Source: Bacteroidales bacterium H5
Lineage (GTDB): Bacteria > Bacteroidota > Bacteroidia > Bacteroidales > Muribaculaceae
NCBI GenBank assembly: GCA_001701225.1
Contig: DAAQ01000033.1
Coordinates: 1 to 64,000 of the forward strand
Direction: 5' to 3'
DNA length: 64,000 nucleotides
Part shown: in pieces, positions 25,853-35,167 of the stretch
How positions within the stretch are numbered: the first letter of the stretch is position 1
How the letters are laid out: each line of letters starts with the position of its first letter
Notes under the pieces: model-generated
The model's database searches: none
What the model was told of the DNA's origin: nothing
The model's input: only the letters and a program-made list of their open reading frames with translations
Translations under genes and position numbers: made by a program

Positions 25853-26215
25853 TTATTTCAGTGATGCGAGATATGCTTCCTCGTCCATGAGGGTATCGAG
25901 CTGCGACGGGTCAGTGAGCTCGACCTCGAGAATCCAGTTGTTTACAGGATCCTCGTTGAGCAGACGGGGATTGTCTATAAGGGCCTCGTTGATGTTGAGT
26001 ACGGCGCCGCTGACAGGGGCGAACAGGTCGCTGGCAGCCTTGACGCTCTCGACGGCACCAAACTCCTCGCCTGCGGTGATGTCGTCTCCCTGCTCGGGCA
26101 TGTCGACATAGACGATGTTGCCGAGAGCCTTCTGGGCATAGTCGGTGATGCCGATGAAACCTGTGTTGCCGTCAGTGCGGATATATTCGTGAGTGGGTGA
26201 ATAGTAAGTCTTCAT
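25853..26215 (-). CDS. gcvH: Glycine cleavage system H protein
   Basis: A 120-residue lipoyl carrier that shuttles the aminomethyl group between P, T and L proteins. The lipoylated lysine is K59 in GAVESVKAASD. The N-terminal YSPTHEYIRTDG and C-terminal hydrophobic strand fit the family; it is a few residues shorter than the E. coli protein. It sits between gcvT and gcvPA. Confidence 0.97.
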   Translation of the reverse strand: MKTYYSPTHEYIRTDGNTGFIGITDYAQKALGNIVYVDMPEQGDDITAGEEFGAVESVKAASDLFAPVSGAVLNINEALIDNPRLLNEDPVNNWILEVELTDPSQLDTLMDEEAYLASLK

Positions 26216-26242
26216 TGTCGTATCCTTTTGTATCTTATGAAT

Positions 26243-27343
26243 TTATGCTTTATATGATTTCTTATAGAATTTCTTGGCTGTGACAGTGGCGGGGAAGGTC
26301 TTGCGACGTATCCTCACCTGCACCTCCGTGCCCTTGGCCGCATAGCGTGCGTCTATGAGGGCGGCGGCGATGCTCTTGTCTACCGAGATGCCGCGATAGC
26401 CTGTGGTGACATGGCCAATCACCTCACCCTCGGCATTCAGCACCTCGTATCCGTGACGGGCTATGGCACGGTCCCCGATCTCAAGACCTGCGAGTTTGCG
26501 GGGTATGCCATCTTCCTTCTGCTTCTCGAGGGCCTTGCGTCCGAGGAATCCGCCTTTCTTATCAAATTTGACAAATATGCCAAGCCCGGCCTCAAGAGGG
26601 GTGATGTCATCAGAGAGCTCGTCGCCATAGAGGGGCAGACCGACCTCAAACCTAAGCGTGTCGCGGCAGCCAAGCCCGCAGGGCTCCGCCTTGCCCGACT
26701 CCACAAGCCTGTCCCAGAGCGAGCATATCACCTCGGGCGAGCCATAAATCTCGAAGCCGTCCTCGCCTGTATATCCGGTGCGGCTCACGAGCAGCTTCGC
26801 GCCATCCATCTCGGTCTCGGCAAATGTATAGAACGCCATATCGGGATAGTCGAGCCCGAGCACATCGGCCATCACCCTCTCCGACTCAGGGCCCTGCACC
26901 GCAATCTGCGCATAGCTGTCGCTGACATCCTCGACCACCACAGCAAACCCTGCGGCGTTAGCCTTGATCCAGGTGACATCCTTGGCGATATTGGCGGCAT
27001 TGATGACAAGCAGATATTCGTTCTGCGAGTATTTGTAGACAAGCAGGTCGTCGACAACTCCTCCGTGCGGATGGCACATCATGCCATAGAGGATTTTCCC
27101 TTCGGGCACAGCCGAGACATCGTTGGTGAAGATACGGTTGACAAACATCTCGGCCTCTGCGCCACGCACGGTCACCTCGCCCATGTGCGAGACGTCGAAT
27201 ACGCCGCATGCGTTGCGCACGGCATTGTGCTCCTCGACTATGCCCTTATACTGTATCGGCATGTCATAGCCCGCAAACGGGCTCATCTGGGCCCCGAGCG
27301 CCACATGGCGCGAATGAAGCGGGGTCTCTTTTATATTTTCCAT
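26243..27343 (-). CDS. gcvT: Glycine cleavage system T protein (aminomethyltransferase)
   Basis: 366 residues: it transfers the methylene group to tetrahydrofolate and releases ammonia. It has MPIQYKGIVEEHNAVRNACGVFDVSHMGE near the N-terminus in two recognisable blocks, the folate-site Asp in NAANIAKD-type text, and GYTGEDGFEIY in the middle. Length is standard. It follows lplA by 21 bp. Confidence 0.96.
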   Translation of the reverse strand: MENIKETPLHSRHVALGAQMSPFAGYDMPIQYKGIVEEHNAVRNACGVFDVSHMGEVTVRGAEAEMFVNRIFTNDVSAVPEGKILYGMMCHPHGGVVDDLLVYKYSQNEYLLVINAANIAKDVTWIKANAAGFAVVVEDVSDSYAQIAVQGPESERVMADVLGLDYPDMAFYTFAETEMDGAKLLVSRTGYTGEDGFEIYGSPEVICSLWDRLVESGKAEPCGLGCRDTLRFEVGLPLYGDELSDDITPLEAGLGIFVKFDKKGGFLGRKALEKQKEDGIPRKLAGLEIGDRAIARHGYEVLNAEGEVIGHVTTGYRGISVDKSIAAALIDARYAAKGTEVQVRIRRKTFPATVTAKKFYKKSYKA

Positions 27344-27364
27344 GGTTTCAGGTATAGATGGTTA

Positions 27365-28348
27365 TTAGAATAGTCGGTCGGTGAAGGTTTCGGGCGTAAG
27401 CCCCGGGATAATAGAGGAAAGATTTATCGCATGGAGAGCCTTGAGTATCCTGTCGCGGTCAAGCGGGAGCCCTACAAGGCAGCCCGCGATTGCCGCCGAA
27501 GCATCTGAGGTTTCGAGATAGTCGCCCCTGAGTGTAATGCCGGAGATGACACCCTTGTCAACACGCATATATACGGACACCTCTCCTACCCCCTCTATGC
27601 GCCCTGAGGCCGTGAGAGTGCCGGAAGGATTCCGGCCATAAAGCCACTCGGGACGATAATATTCCTGTTCGATACGCTCTATCTCGGCTATATCATCAGG
27701 GGTAAGCGTTACTGTCGGGCCGTCGGGGATGGTCTCGACGAGATGGCGGCGGAAATCATCAAGGCTGAGCCCGGGAAGCTGCTCGCGGATGGTTGTGACA
27801 CGCGACCGCACCGAAGAGACGCCGTGGCTCTCGAGTTTCGAAACCGACGGAGTCAGCGCGCCCGCCATCATCACGGGGTCACAGTCATAGAGCATCGTGC
27901 CGTGGACTATGCTCCGTCCTCCGGGCAGGTGAAGGTATGAATTGCCTGAGACCTTGCGTCCTCCGATGAGGACATCGTTACGCGAATTGTCGCTTGCATC
28001 GAGTCCGAGCATCCTCAGAGAGCGTGCCACCATAGATGTATATGCGGCGAAGGTCGTCGCGACCGAGGAGGGTGATGTCGTGACCAGCGACAGCATCAGG
28101 TTGTTGCCGTCGGCAAGCACAGCGCCGCCTCCGCTCTTGCGCCTGAAAATCCTGATGCCGTGCTCCCGGCAGAAAGGGACATTTATCTCCCGCTCCATCA
28201 GCTGATTGCGGCCTATTATAACGCTCGGGGCAACCTGCCAGACAAAGAAGAAATCACGGTCGGGCCACCGCGAGGCGAGCCATTCCTCCTCGGCCAGATA
28301 GAAGGCCAAGGGACGCTCGATGGTATCAGGTAGAAGCACAAGTTCCAT
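27365..28348 (-). CDS. lplA: Lipoate-protein ligase
   Basis: 327 residues from the ATG at 28348 (MELVLLPD); the longer frame runs into the promoter boxes at 28369-28386. LplA features are RKSGGGAVLADGNNLMLS (the RRxSGGGAVYH-like motif), VLIGGRKVSGNS and HGTMLYDCD. It attaches lipoate to GcvH and possibly to 2-oxoacid dehydrogenase E2. A C-terminal accessory domain (about 250-327) is present. As first gene of the gcv operon it ties H-protein activation to its synthesis. Confidence 0.92.
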   Translation of the reverse strand: MELVLLPDTIERPLAFYLAEEEWLASRWPDRDFFFVWQVAPSVIIGRNQLMEREINVPFCREHGIRIFRRKSGGGAVLADGNNLMLSLVTTSPSSVATTFAAYTSMVARSLRMLGLDASDNSRNDVLIGGRKVSGNSYLHLPGGRSIVHGTMLYDCDPVMMAGALTPSVSKLESHGVSSVRSRVTTIREQLPGLSLDDFRRHLVETIPDGPTVTLTPDDIAEIERIEQEYYRPEWLYGRNPSGTLTASGRIEGVGEVSVYMRVDKGVISGITLRGDYLETSDASAAIAGCLVGLPLDRDRILKALHAINLSSIIPGLTPETFTDRLF

Positions 28349-28368
28349 GAAAGGCGGTTTTCTATCGG

Positions 28369-28386
28369 CAAATTTAGGCAAATTTA
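28369..28386 (-). promoter_or_regulatory. Tandem -7 boxes (TAAATTTG twice) for the lplA-gcv operon
   Basis: The minus strand carries TAAATTTG at 28379-28386 and again at 28369-28376, spaced by exactly 10 bp (one helical turn). Either could be the -7 box. The divergent trmN6 gene begins at 28434, so both promoters share 28349-28433. No glycine riboswitch fold is seen there. Confidence 0.55.
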
Positions 28387-28433
28387 TCAAATGCGCAAAA
28401 TAATTTTTAACACAAAGGGAGCGTTAATCTGAT

Positions 28434-29147
28434 GTGAGCAATTTTCAATTCAAACAATTCTCGGTTTGCGACACCCGGTCGGCCATGAAAGTAGGTACAG
28501 ACGGAGTGTTGCTCGGATGCTGGACCCATATTCCTGCTTCAGGCTTCGCCACCATCATAGACGCGGGATGCGGATGCGGACTGCTGGCACTGATGATGGC
28601 GCAACGAACCTCTTGGGTAAACATAACAGGTATCGACATTGACCCGGGAGCCGTGGCCGACGCACATGACAATGTGGCGTCCTCGCCATGGAGCGACCGT
28701 GTCAAGATACTCGAGGGCGACGTACTCGGATGCAAGCCCGAGGTGGTCCACCCGCTGCTGATAATATCCAATCCCCCCTTCTTCACCGAAACGCTCCGTT
28801 CGCCCGACGGCGAGCGTGCTCTTGCCCGCCACGGCGATACATTCGGGGTCACGGAGCTCATCGAATGGAGTGCAGGGATGATGACAGAGGATGATGACCG
28901 GCTCGCCTTCATAGCCCCCGCCGACCGCGATGCGGAGATTGACTATCACCTCGCCATAGCCAGGCTTAATCCCCTCCGACGCTGCTCCGTCTCGTCGCGT
29001 GAAGGGCGCAAGCCAATCCGAACGCTCTGGGAGGCAGGTAGAGCTCCCCTGCCCTGCATTAAATCGCAGCTCGACATACGTGACATCAAGAACACGCTCA
29101 CGCCGGAATACATCGCTCTCACCTCGGCCTTCTATCTCGACAAATAA
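28434..29147 (+). CDS. trmN6: tRNA1(Val) adenine(37)-N6-methyltransferase
   Basis: 237 residues with a GTG start at 28434; the overlapping ATG at 28432 reads straight into TGA. The Rossmann methyltransferase shows IIDAGCGCGLLALMMAQR and the amino-methylase motif NPPF (IISNPPFFTETLRSPDGERALARH, family hallmark in two parts). Predicted to methylate A37 of tRNA-Val. It is divergent from the gcv operon and 12 bp upstream of the CPBP gene. Confidence 0.9.
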   Translation: MSNFQFKQFSVCDTRSAMKVGTDGVLLGCWTHIPASGFATIIDAGCGCGLLALMMAQRTSWVNITGIDIDPGAVADAHDNVASSPWSDRVKILEGDVLGCKPEVVHPLLIISNPPFFTETLRSPDGERALARHGDTFGVTELIEWSAGMMTEDDDRLAFIAPADRDAEIDYHLAIARLNPLRRCSVSSREGRKPIRTLWEAGRAPLPCIKSQLDIRDIKNTLTPEYIALTSAFYLDK

Positions 29148-29159
29148 CAACCTCAAACA

Positions 29160-30011
29160 ATGGCACAGACCCGCATACCGATGCGTTTCGACTATCTGAG
29201 ACGCCTATTCTATTTCCTCATCATAAGCCTTGTATGCCTCCTTTTCGCCGGAGTGGTCATGGGCGTAATCGTTGGCACGGGAGACACCCCGACGGTGCGT
29301 CAGCTCAGACTCGCCACCATAGTCCAGGATGTCGTTGCATTCATCCTCCCGGCCCTCGTCACAGCCGTCATCGTCACACCCCTACCGGCCTCGATGCTCG
29401 GTGCCGACAGGATGTTCAGGCTGTCGCAGCTGCTCATGGCCGTGGGGGTCATGATTGCCTCAATCCCTGCCATGAATATCCTGATAGACTGGAATGCCCA
29501 CATCACCCTGCCTGAATCCATGTCGGGCATCGAGGAGTATCTGCGTAGAGCCGAGCAGCAGGCAGCCGGTACGGTAGAGAAGATGCTGGGAGGCGAAGGC
29601 GCCGCACAGCTTGTGGTTTCAGTACTGATAGTCGGCGTCCTGGCGGGTCTGAGCGAGGAGCTGTTTTTCCGCGGCGTGTTGCAGAGGCTGATAGGGAGCG
29701 GGCCTCTTGGCATCCATGCCACAATATGGATTACGGCAATCATCTTCAGCCTGTTCCACATGCAGTTCTACGGTTTCTTCCCCCGCGTGCTGCTCGGCGC
29801 CTTCTTCGGCTATCTGCTCTGGTGGTCGGGATCGATATGGCTCCCCGTGATAATCCATGCGCTCAACAACACGGTCTATGTGGTCACCTACCGCAATCCC
29901 GAAATCAACACCGACACCTTCGGGCTCGGCGACATCTGGCTCGGACTCGCCTCTGTGATATGCACCGCGACACTGATAATGTGGCTGGTGAAATCGCGAA
30001 GCCAACGTTAA
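29160..30011 (+). CDS. CPBP-family intramembrane metalloprotease-like protein
   Basis: 283 residues with about seven membrane helices. The family motifs are present: EE-R in GLSEELFFRGVL (about residue 162), F-H in IFSLFHMQFYG and HALNN (about 240). CPBP/Rce1-like proteins cleave membrane substrates; the substrate here is unknown. It follows trmN6 by 12 bp and may be co-transcribed with it. A separate promoter for ftsX follows. Confidence 0.85.
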   Translation: MAQTRIPMRFDYLRRLFYFLIISLVCLLFAGVVMGVIVGTGDTPTVRQLRLATIVQDVVAFILPALVTAVIVTPLPASMLGADRMFRLSQLLMAVGVMIASIPAMNILIDWNAHITLPESMSGIEEYLRRAEQQAAGTVEKMLGGEGAAQLVVSVLIVGVLAGLSEELFFRGVLQRLIGSGPLGIHATIWITAIIFSLFHMQFYGFFPRVLLGAFFGYLLWWSGSIWLPVIIHALNNTVYVVTYRNPEINTDTFGLGDIWLGLASVICTATLIMWLVKSRSQR

Positions 30012-30026
30012 GGAATATTAAAACTC

Positions 30027-30057
30027 TTGACAACGGCTTTGTAAGGTTGTAATTTTG
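30027..30057 (+). promoter_or_regulatory. Promoter for the ftsX operon
   Basis: TTGAC at 30027-30031 and TAATTTTG at 30050-30057 lie about 20 bp apart, close to the Bacteroidetes -33/-7 arrangement, 17 bp before the ftsX ATG. Confidence 0.65.
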
Positions 30058-30074
30058 CGCTAATTTTCAGTAAA

Positions 30075-30953
30075 ATGGCCAAAAAGCTGCATTTACGCAT
30101 ACCTATATTCAGCACCCGTGCCACAGCCACCCTCTCGGTGGCACTCGTCCTGGTGATACTCGGTCTTGCCGTCATGGTCGGCATAGTGACCGGGCGCGTC
30201 ACCGACTCCGTGAAGGAGAACATGGGATTTGTGGTCGTGCTGTCAGAAGACGTGTCAGCCTCGGACATCGAGGCTGTCACCGCCCGCATCAAGGCAAACG
30301 GCGGACTGCGCGACGTAATCTATTCTTCGCCCGAGGTGATACTTGACCGCTGGCAGAAGCTCGTCGGTGAGGACGAGGATATAATGCGCCTCGCCGGAGT
30401 CAACCCCTTTGCGCCCGAGCTCGAGGTACATGTCGACGCCGCACACGCGCATCCCGACTCGATAGCGGCAATGAGCCAGCCCCTCGAACTGCTCCCCCAG
30501 GTTAGCGAGGTGCGTGTCACGACAGACCTCATCGAGAAAGTCAGCTCGACCATCGACAGCATCACCCTCACGCTCGTCATAGTGGCGGTCGCATTGCTCG
30601 TCGTGTCTTTCGTGCTTATTTTCAATACCGTACGCCTCATGGTCTACTCTCGCAGATTCCTCATCAACACCATGCAGCTTGTCGGCGCCACGCCCGCGTT
30701 CGTGCGTCGTCCTTTTCTTGTCGAGAACATGGTCAACGGTCTTGTCGCCGGACTCATTGCCTCGGGTGTCCTCGCGGCAATCCTCTATGGAGCAGCACAT
30801 GTCGACCGTGCCATAGGCGAGGCGGTGCGCACGGAGGATGCCGTCATGGTTATGCTGGCGATGATACTGACAGGCATCCTCATCTGTCTTGCAGCCTCAT
30901 GGGTCGCATGCAACAGGTATCTTTCGCTCTCCTACGACCAACTGTTCAAATAA
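30075..30953 (+). CDS. ftsX: Cell division ABC permease FtsX
   Basis: 292 residues. The cytoplasmic N-terminus leads to TM1 (ALVLVILGLAVMVGIVTG), then an extracytoplasmic domain (about 45-165), then three further TMs in the FtsX permease domain (LVIVAVALLVVSFVLIFNTV; LVAGLIASGVLAAILYGA; MLAMILTGILICLAASWVA). With FtsE it activates peptidoglycan hydrolases at division. ftsE is not in the window. It starts the conserved ftsX-DUF3098-uppP-truB-queA run. Confidence 0.93.
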   Translation: MAKKLHLRIPIFSTRATATLSVALVLVILGLAVMVGIVTGRVTDSVKENMGFVVVLSEDVSASDIEAVTARIKANGGLRDVIYSSPEVILDRWQKLVGEDEDIMRLAGVNPFAPELEVHVDAAHAHPDSIAAMSQPLELLPQVSEVRVTTDLIEKVSSTIDSITLTLVIVAVALLVVSFVLIFNTVRLMVYSRRFLINTMQLVGATPAFVRRPFLVENMVNGLVAGLIASGVLAAILYGAAHVDRAIGEAVRTEDAVMVMLAMILTGILICLAASWVACNRYLSLSYDQLFK

Positions 30954-30999
30954 TCATCCCGTAACAATCCACATACGTCTATACATCCCACTGAAATAT

Positions 31000-31278
31000 A
31001 TGGCAAACCAAAAGACAACCCCGCAAGACAGGCTCGTGCGCGAGCCATGCGGGCAGATGCCCCTGGGGGCAGCAAATTTCAAGCTCATGGCCATTGCCGG
31101 AGCCATGATAGTGATAGGTTTCCTGCTCATGGCCGGAGGGTCGTCAGGCACCGAGACCTTCAACCCCGACATCTTCTCTCCGCGCCGCATCATCGTCGGC
31201 CCTGCAATATCGTTTATCGGATTCCTTTTCATGGGATTCGCCATAATGTATAAAGGCAAGAGAAAAGAAAACCAATAA
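31000..31278 (+). CDS. DUF3098 small membrane protein
   Basis: 92 residues from the ATG at 31000 (MANQKTTPQDR); the longer frame overlaps the end of ftsX. Two membrane helices (LMAIAGAMIVIGFLLMAGG and IIVGPAISFIGFLFMGFAIM) are joined by the DUF3098-typical TFNPDIFSPRRI. Function unknown; it is always found between ftsX and uppP in Bacteroidetes, from general knowledge of this neighbourhood. Confidence 0.88.
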   Translation: MANQKTTPQDRLVREPCGQMPLGAANFKLMAIAGAMIVIGFLLMAGGSSGTETFNPDIFSPRRIIVGPAISFIGFLFMGFAIMYKGKRKENQ

Positions 31279-31329
31279 GCCTCACAGGCACGGCTGCCTG
31301 TGACTCAAACCCCACAAACCCATCACCTT

Positions 31330-32148
31330 ATGAACTGGTTAGACGCCCTTATCCTCGGCATCGTGCAGGGACTGGCAGAATACCTCCCCATCAGCTCGAG
31401 CGGACATCTCGAGATATGCCGTGACATCCTGGGCCTTCAGCTTTCGGGCGCGGACGCCCTCGAGTTTGACGTGGTGCTCCACGTCGCCACCGTCCTCAGC
31501 ACCATTGTCGTGCTCTGGAAGGAATTCGTGCCCCTGTGCAAGTCGTTCTTCACCGTCGCCCGCGACGACAATTTCTTCTATGTGTGCAAGATTCTGCTCT
31601 CGTGTATCCCCGTGGCCATCGTCGGCCTCTGCTTCAAGGATTTTGTCGAGAGTTTCTTCGGAGGCGGCCTCACCGTGGTCGGCATCTGCCTGCTTGTGAC
31701 CGCCGTGCTCCTCTCGTTCGCATATTATTTCCGCAACCCGGCCCGCGAGGCAAAGTATCACGAGACCGGCCATGACATCACATGGAAGGACGCTTTCATC
31801 ATCGGCTGCGCACAGGCCGTCGCCGTGCTCCCCGGCCTCAGCCGCTCGGGTACAACCATCGCCACAGGCCTCCTGCTCGGCGACAAGCGCGACAAGATTG
31901 CACAGTTCTCTTTCTTCATGGTCATCATCCCCATCCTCGGCGAGGCACTGCTTGGCATCAAGGACATCATAGCCGGAGAGGGAGTTGGCGAGAGCGTGGG
32001 GACACTCCCCCTCGTTGTCGGATTCATAGCATCTTTTGTCGTAGGCTGCATGGCCTGCTCATGGATGCTCAAGATTGTCAAGAAAGGCAAGCTCGTATGG
32101 TTTGCCGTCTACTGTCTGGCCGTCGGCATACTCTGCATCTGCTGGTAA
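31330..32148 (+). CDS. uppP: Undecaprenyl-diphosphatase
   Basis: 272 residues from the ATG at 31330 (MNWLDALILGIVQGLAEYLP). It recycles undecaprenyl diphosphate and, when overexpressed, is linked to bacitracin resistance. Active-site motifs are AEYLPISSSGHLE (about residue 16) and LPGLSRSGTTIATG (about 178). About eight TM helices. Operon position after DUF3098 is standard. Confidence 0.95.
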   Translation: MNWLDALILGIVQGLAEYLPISSSGHLEICRDILGLQLSGADALEFDVVLHVATVLSTIVVLWKEFVPLCKSFFTVARDDNFFYVCKILLSCIPVAIVGLCFKDFVESFFGGGLTVVGICLLVTAVLLSFAYYFRNPAREAKYHETGHDITWKDAFIIGCAQAVAVLPGLSRSGTTIATGLLLGDKRDKIAQFSFFMVIIPILGEALLGIKDIIAGEGVGESVGTLPLVVGFIASFVVGCMACSWMLKIVKKGKLVWFAVYCLAVGILCICW

Positions 32149-32181
32149 CATCTGCCCCCAAACGCACCGCAACCGATAATC

Positions 32182-32910
32182 ATGACATTCGATTTCATAA
32201 AAGGAGAGACCCTATATATAGACAAACCGCTGGAGTGGACCTCGTTTGACGTGGTGAAACGCCTCAGGGGAGTGATACAGCACCGTCTGCACATGAAGAA
32301 ACTCAAGGTTGGCCATGCCGGGACACTCGACCCCCTGGCCACCGGAGTTATGATTGTGGTGACCGGGCGCTCGACCAAGCTCATCGAGGAGCTGCAGGCC
32401 GGAGTCAAGGAGTATGTCGCCACGATGCAGCTCGGCGCCACCACTCCCTCGCACGACCTCGAGACCGAGATTGACGGACATTTTCCCACAGCACACATCA
32501 CGCGCGGGCTCATTGACAGCGTGCTGCCGAGATTCAGGGGACGCATCGAGCAGGTGCCACCCGCGTTTTCGGCGTGCAAGGTCGACGGACACCGCGCCTA
32601 CGCCATGGCACGCAAGGGACGCGACGTCGAGCTTAAGCCCAAGGTACTCGTCATCGACGAGATAGACCTCGAGGAATTCGACCCCGACACCATGTCGCTG
32701 CGTCTCAGGATTGTGTGCAGCAAGGGCACATATATCCGCGCCCTCGCCCGCGACATCGGCGAGGCCCTTGGCTCGGGCGCCCACCTCACGGCCCTGCGCC
32801 GCACACGCGTGGGCAACGTGACGATAGACGACTGCCTCGATGTGGACAAGGCAGTCGAGATAATCAGGGCATCTGATGTGGTGATGCCCGAAGAGAACCA
32901 GGATAAATGA
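32182..32910 (+). CDS. truB: tRNA pseudouridine(55) synthase
   Basis: 242 residues: it makes the T-loop pseudouridine of tRNA. The catalytic Asp is D50 in HAGTLDPLATGVMIV; other TruB text includes VPPAFSACKVDGHRAY and RIVCSKGTYIRALARDIGEAL. The C-terminal PUA-like part is short, as in many Bacteroidetes. It lies between uppP (33 bp) and queA (25 bp). Confidence 0.95.
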   Translation: MTFDFIKGETLYIDKPLEWTSFDVVKRLRGVIQHRLHMKKLKVGHAGTLDPLATGVMIVVTGRSTKLIEELQAGVKEYVATMQLGATTPSHDLETEIDGHFPTAHITRGLIDSVLPRFRGRIEQVPPAFSACKVDGHRAYAMARKGRDVELKPKVLVIDEIDLEEFDPDTMSLRLRIVCSKGTYIRALARDIGEALGSGAHLTALRRTRVGNVTIDDCLDVDKAVEIIRASDVVMPEENQDK

Positions 32911-32935
32911 AATATCGCAAAAGTAATTACAGAGG

Positions 32936-33985
32936 ATGAAACTTTCGCAATTTAAATTCAAGCTCCCCGAAGAGCTCATAGCACAGCATCCCAACGCCGA
33001 GCGCGACGACGCCAGACTGATGGTGATAAACCGCAAGGCCGGGACAATAGAGAATCACGAATTCAAGGAGGTAATCGACTTTTTTGACGACGGCGACCTC
33101 TTCGTATATAACGACTCGATGGTATTCCCCGCTCTCCTCTATGGCAACAAGGAGAAGACAGGCGCCAAGATAGAGGTGTTCCTGCTTCGCGAGCTGAGCG
33201 CCGAGAACAAGCTGTGGGATGTGCTCGTGGAGCCGGCCCGCAAGATACGTATCGGCAACAAGCTCTATTTCGGCGACGACGAGTCGATGGTTGCCGAGGT
33301 CATAGACAACACCACATCGCGCGGCCGTACCCTGAGGTTCCTCTACGACGGCCCGCACGACGAGTTCAAGGCCGAGCTCTTCCGTCTCGGCTCGACCCCT
33401 CTTCCCTACTACATCAAGCGCGAGTCGACCCCCGAGGACAATGACCGCTACCAGACCATCTACGCCTCGCGCGAGGGTGCCGTGGTTGCGTCGGGTGTCG
33501 GTCTGCATTTCTCGCGCGAACTGCTCAAGCGTCTCGAGATCAAGGGTGTCGGCCAGGCGTTCATCACCATACACAGCGGTCTCGGCAACTATCGTGAGAT
33601 TGATGTCGAGGACCTGACCAAGCACCGCATGGACTCTGAAGAGATGGTGGCCTCGGACGTGCTCGTCGACACCGTCAACGCCACCAAGGATGCCGGGCAT
33701 AAGGTCTGCGCCGTGGGCACATCGGTACTCCGCGCCATCGCAAGCGCCGTCAGCATGGGTGGTCACATGAAGACCTATACCGGGTGGACGAACAAGTTCA
33801 TCTTCCCGCCCTACGATTTCACCGTCACCGACGCCCTGCTCACCAATTTCCATCTCCCCTATTCGACCATGCTGATGATGGTGGCAGCCTTCGGCGGCTA
33901 TGACATCGTCATGGAGGGCTATAAGAAAGCCGTCAAGGAGGGATACAAGTTCGGCGTCTACGGCGACTCGATGCTGATAATCTGA
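32936..33985 (+). CDS. queA: S-adenosylmethionine:tRNA ribosyltransferase-isomerase
   Basis: 349 residues: it transfers ribose from SAM to preQ1-tRNA in queuosine synthesis. It begins MKLSQFKFKLPEELIAQHPN and contains YASREGAVVASGVGLHFSREL and TNFHLPYSTMLMMVAAF, both strong family signatures. Full length. A QueA here implies queuosine modification in the organism, though other que genes lie elsewhere. Confidence 0.96.
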   Translation: MKLSQFKFKLPEELIAQHPNAERDDARLMVINRKAGTIENHEFKEVIDFFDDGDLFVYNDSMVFPALLYGNKEKTGAKIEVFLLRELSAENKLWDVLVEPARKIRIGNKLYFGDDESMVAEVIDNTTSRGRTLRFLYDGPHDEFKAELFRLGSTPLPYYIKRESTPEDNDRYQTIYASREGAVVASGVGLHFSRELLKRLEIKGVGQAFITIHSGLGNYREIDVEDLTKHRMDSEEMVASDVLVDTVNATKDAGHKVCAVGTSVLRAIASAVSMGGHMKTYTGWTNKFIFPPYDFTVTDALLTNFHLPYSTMLMMVAAFGGYDIVMEGYKKAVKEGYKFGVYGDSMLII

Positions 33986-33998
33986 CACAGCACACGGT

Positions 33999-34607
33999 TT
34001 GGCCCTCTTCCTCACCATACCCAAATCAGGCGAGGCCATCGTCCGCGAGAAGATGAGCCGCTTTCTTGCCTTCGCGCTCCACGTCACATCGACTGACGAG
34101 GCGCGCGAGGCCATTGCGCTATATACCAACGAGTATCACGACGCCAGGCATGTCTGCTGGGCCTATATGATAGGTGCAGACAGGCGCACATTCCTCTCGT
34201 CTGACAATGGTGAGCCGTCAGGCACCGCAGGCAAACCCATATTGGGCCAGATCAACTCGCTCGGGCTCACTGATGTCGTGGTGATTGTGGTGAGGTATTT
34301 CGGAGGCATAAAGCTTGGCACATCGGGCCTTATCGCCGCCTATCGCGAGGCGGCCCGGCTCGCGCTCGAGGATGCCGGAACGGTCGAGGGACGCGAGATG
34401 ACAACCCTCTCGCTCACATTCCCCTACCTCGCCATGAATCCCGTTATGACACTTGTCAAGTCATACGCCGCACAGGCACCTGTGAACATAGTGAGCCAGT
34501 CGTTCGACAATACCTGCTCGATGGACCTGTCACTTCCACTCGACCTGCTCGACGAGATTTCGGGGCGTCTCGGCGCAGTGTCGGGCACATCCATTATCGG
34601 GATATGA
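33999..34607 (+). CDS. yigZ: YigZ/IMPACT family protein
   Basis: 202 residues with a TTG start at 33999; in-frame stops just upstream, in the end of queA, leave no other choice. The N-terminal UPF0029/Impact domain shows EKMSRFLAFALHV, DARHVCWAYMIG, NGEPSGTAGKPIL and VVRYFGGIKLGTSGLI. A C-terminal DUF1949-like domain follows (about 140-202). The bacterial role is not settled; a link to translation or proline peptides has been proposed for the family. It is 13 bp from queA, so the last gene of that operon. Confidence 0.9.
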   Translation: MALFLTIPKSGEAIVREKMSRFLAFALHVTSTDEAREAIALYTNEYHDARHVCWAYMIGADRRTFLSSDNGEPSGTAGKPILGQINSLGLTDVVVIVVRYFGGIKLGTSGLIAAYREAARLALEDAGTVEGREMTTLSLTFPYLAMNPVMTLVKSYAAQAPVNIVSQSFDNTCSMDLSLPLDLLDEISGRLGAVSGTSIIGI

Positions 34608-34687
34608 TGAAAACCATTATTTGTCAATCTTTGTTAATCTTATGGACGGCATCATGGTGCTTAAGGTGATTTTCCCGTAAAAATGTT

Positions 34688-34695
34688 TACCTTTG
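34688..34695 (+). promoter_or_regulatory. -7 box (TACCTTTG) for rsfS-ftsH
   Basis: TACCTTTG with a TTG-containing region upstream (34620s-34660s). It lies 84 bp before the rsfS ATG at 34780 and supports that start over the longer frame beginning at 34693. Confidence 0.55.
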
Positions 34696-34779
34696 CACAT
34701 ATTTAACTGCCGCATCATTCATCATCCTCTCATCCCCAACATAACAGAACGAAGCACTTTCATTCCGACACAACAACGC

Positions 34780-35142
34780 ATGACTGAAAACAACACAGAC
34801 CTGCTCCCCCTCATCATCGAGGGCATACGCGACCGCAAAGGTCATAAGATTACTGTCGTAGACCTCAGCGATATAGAGAGCGCCGCAGCTCAGAGATTTG
34901 TCATCTGTCAGGGTACATCGTCGCAGCATGTGGCCGCAGTGGCCGACAGCATACGCGAATATCTGCTCGAACATGCCCGCGTCAAGCCATATAACTATGA
35001 CGGATACACCAACTCGCAATGGATAGTCATCGACTATGGCGACACCATGGTACATGTCTTCCTTCCCGAGACGCGCTCGCTCTATGACCTCGAAGGGCTC
35101 TGGAACGACGCCGTCATCACCGAGATTCCCGATCTCGACTAA
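34780..35142 (+). CDS. rsfS: Ribosome silencing factor
   Basis: 120 residues from the ATG at 34780 (MTENNTDLLPLIIEGIRDRKG). The RsfS/Iojap domain is complete, with ITVVDLSDIESAAAQRFVIC and the end IVIDYGDTMVHVFLPETRSLYDLEGLW recognised in parts. It binds uL14 and blocks subunit joining when nutrients are short. Pairing with ftsH, 25 bp downstream, is usual in Bacteroidetes. Confidence 0.93.
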   Translation: MTENNTDLLPLIIEGIRDRKGHKITVVDLSDIESAAAQRFVICQGTSSQHVAAVADSIREYLLEHARVKPYNYDGYTNSQWIVIDYGDTMVHVFLPETRSLYDLEGLWNDAVITEIPDLD

Positions 35143-35167
35143 CATCCCCTCATCCCCCCTGTAACCT

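Noticed and set aside
28349..28433. Glycine riboswitch ahead of the gcv operon
   Set aside because: The leader is too short and AT-rich; only tandem -7 boxes are seen.
32927..34129. 400-residue minus-strand open frame
   Set aside because: Antisense to queA and yigZ, which are unmistakable.
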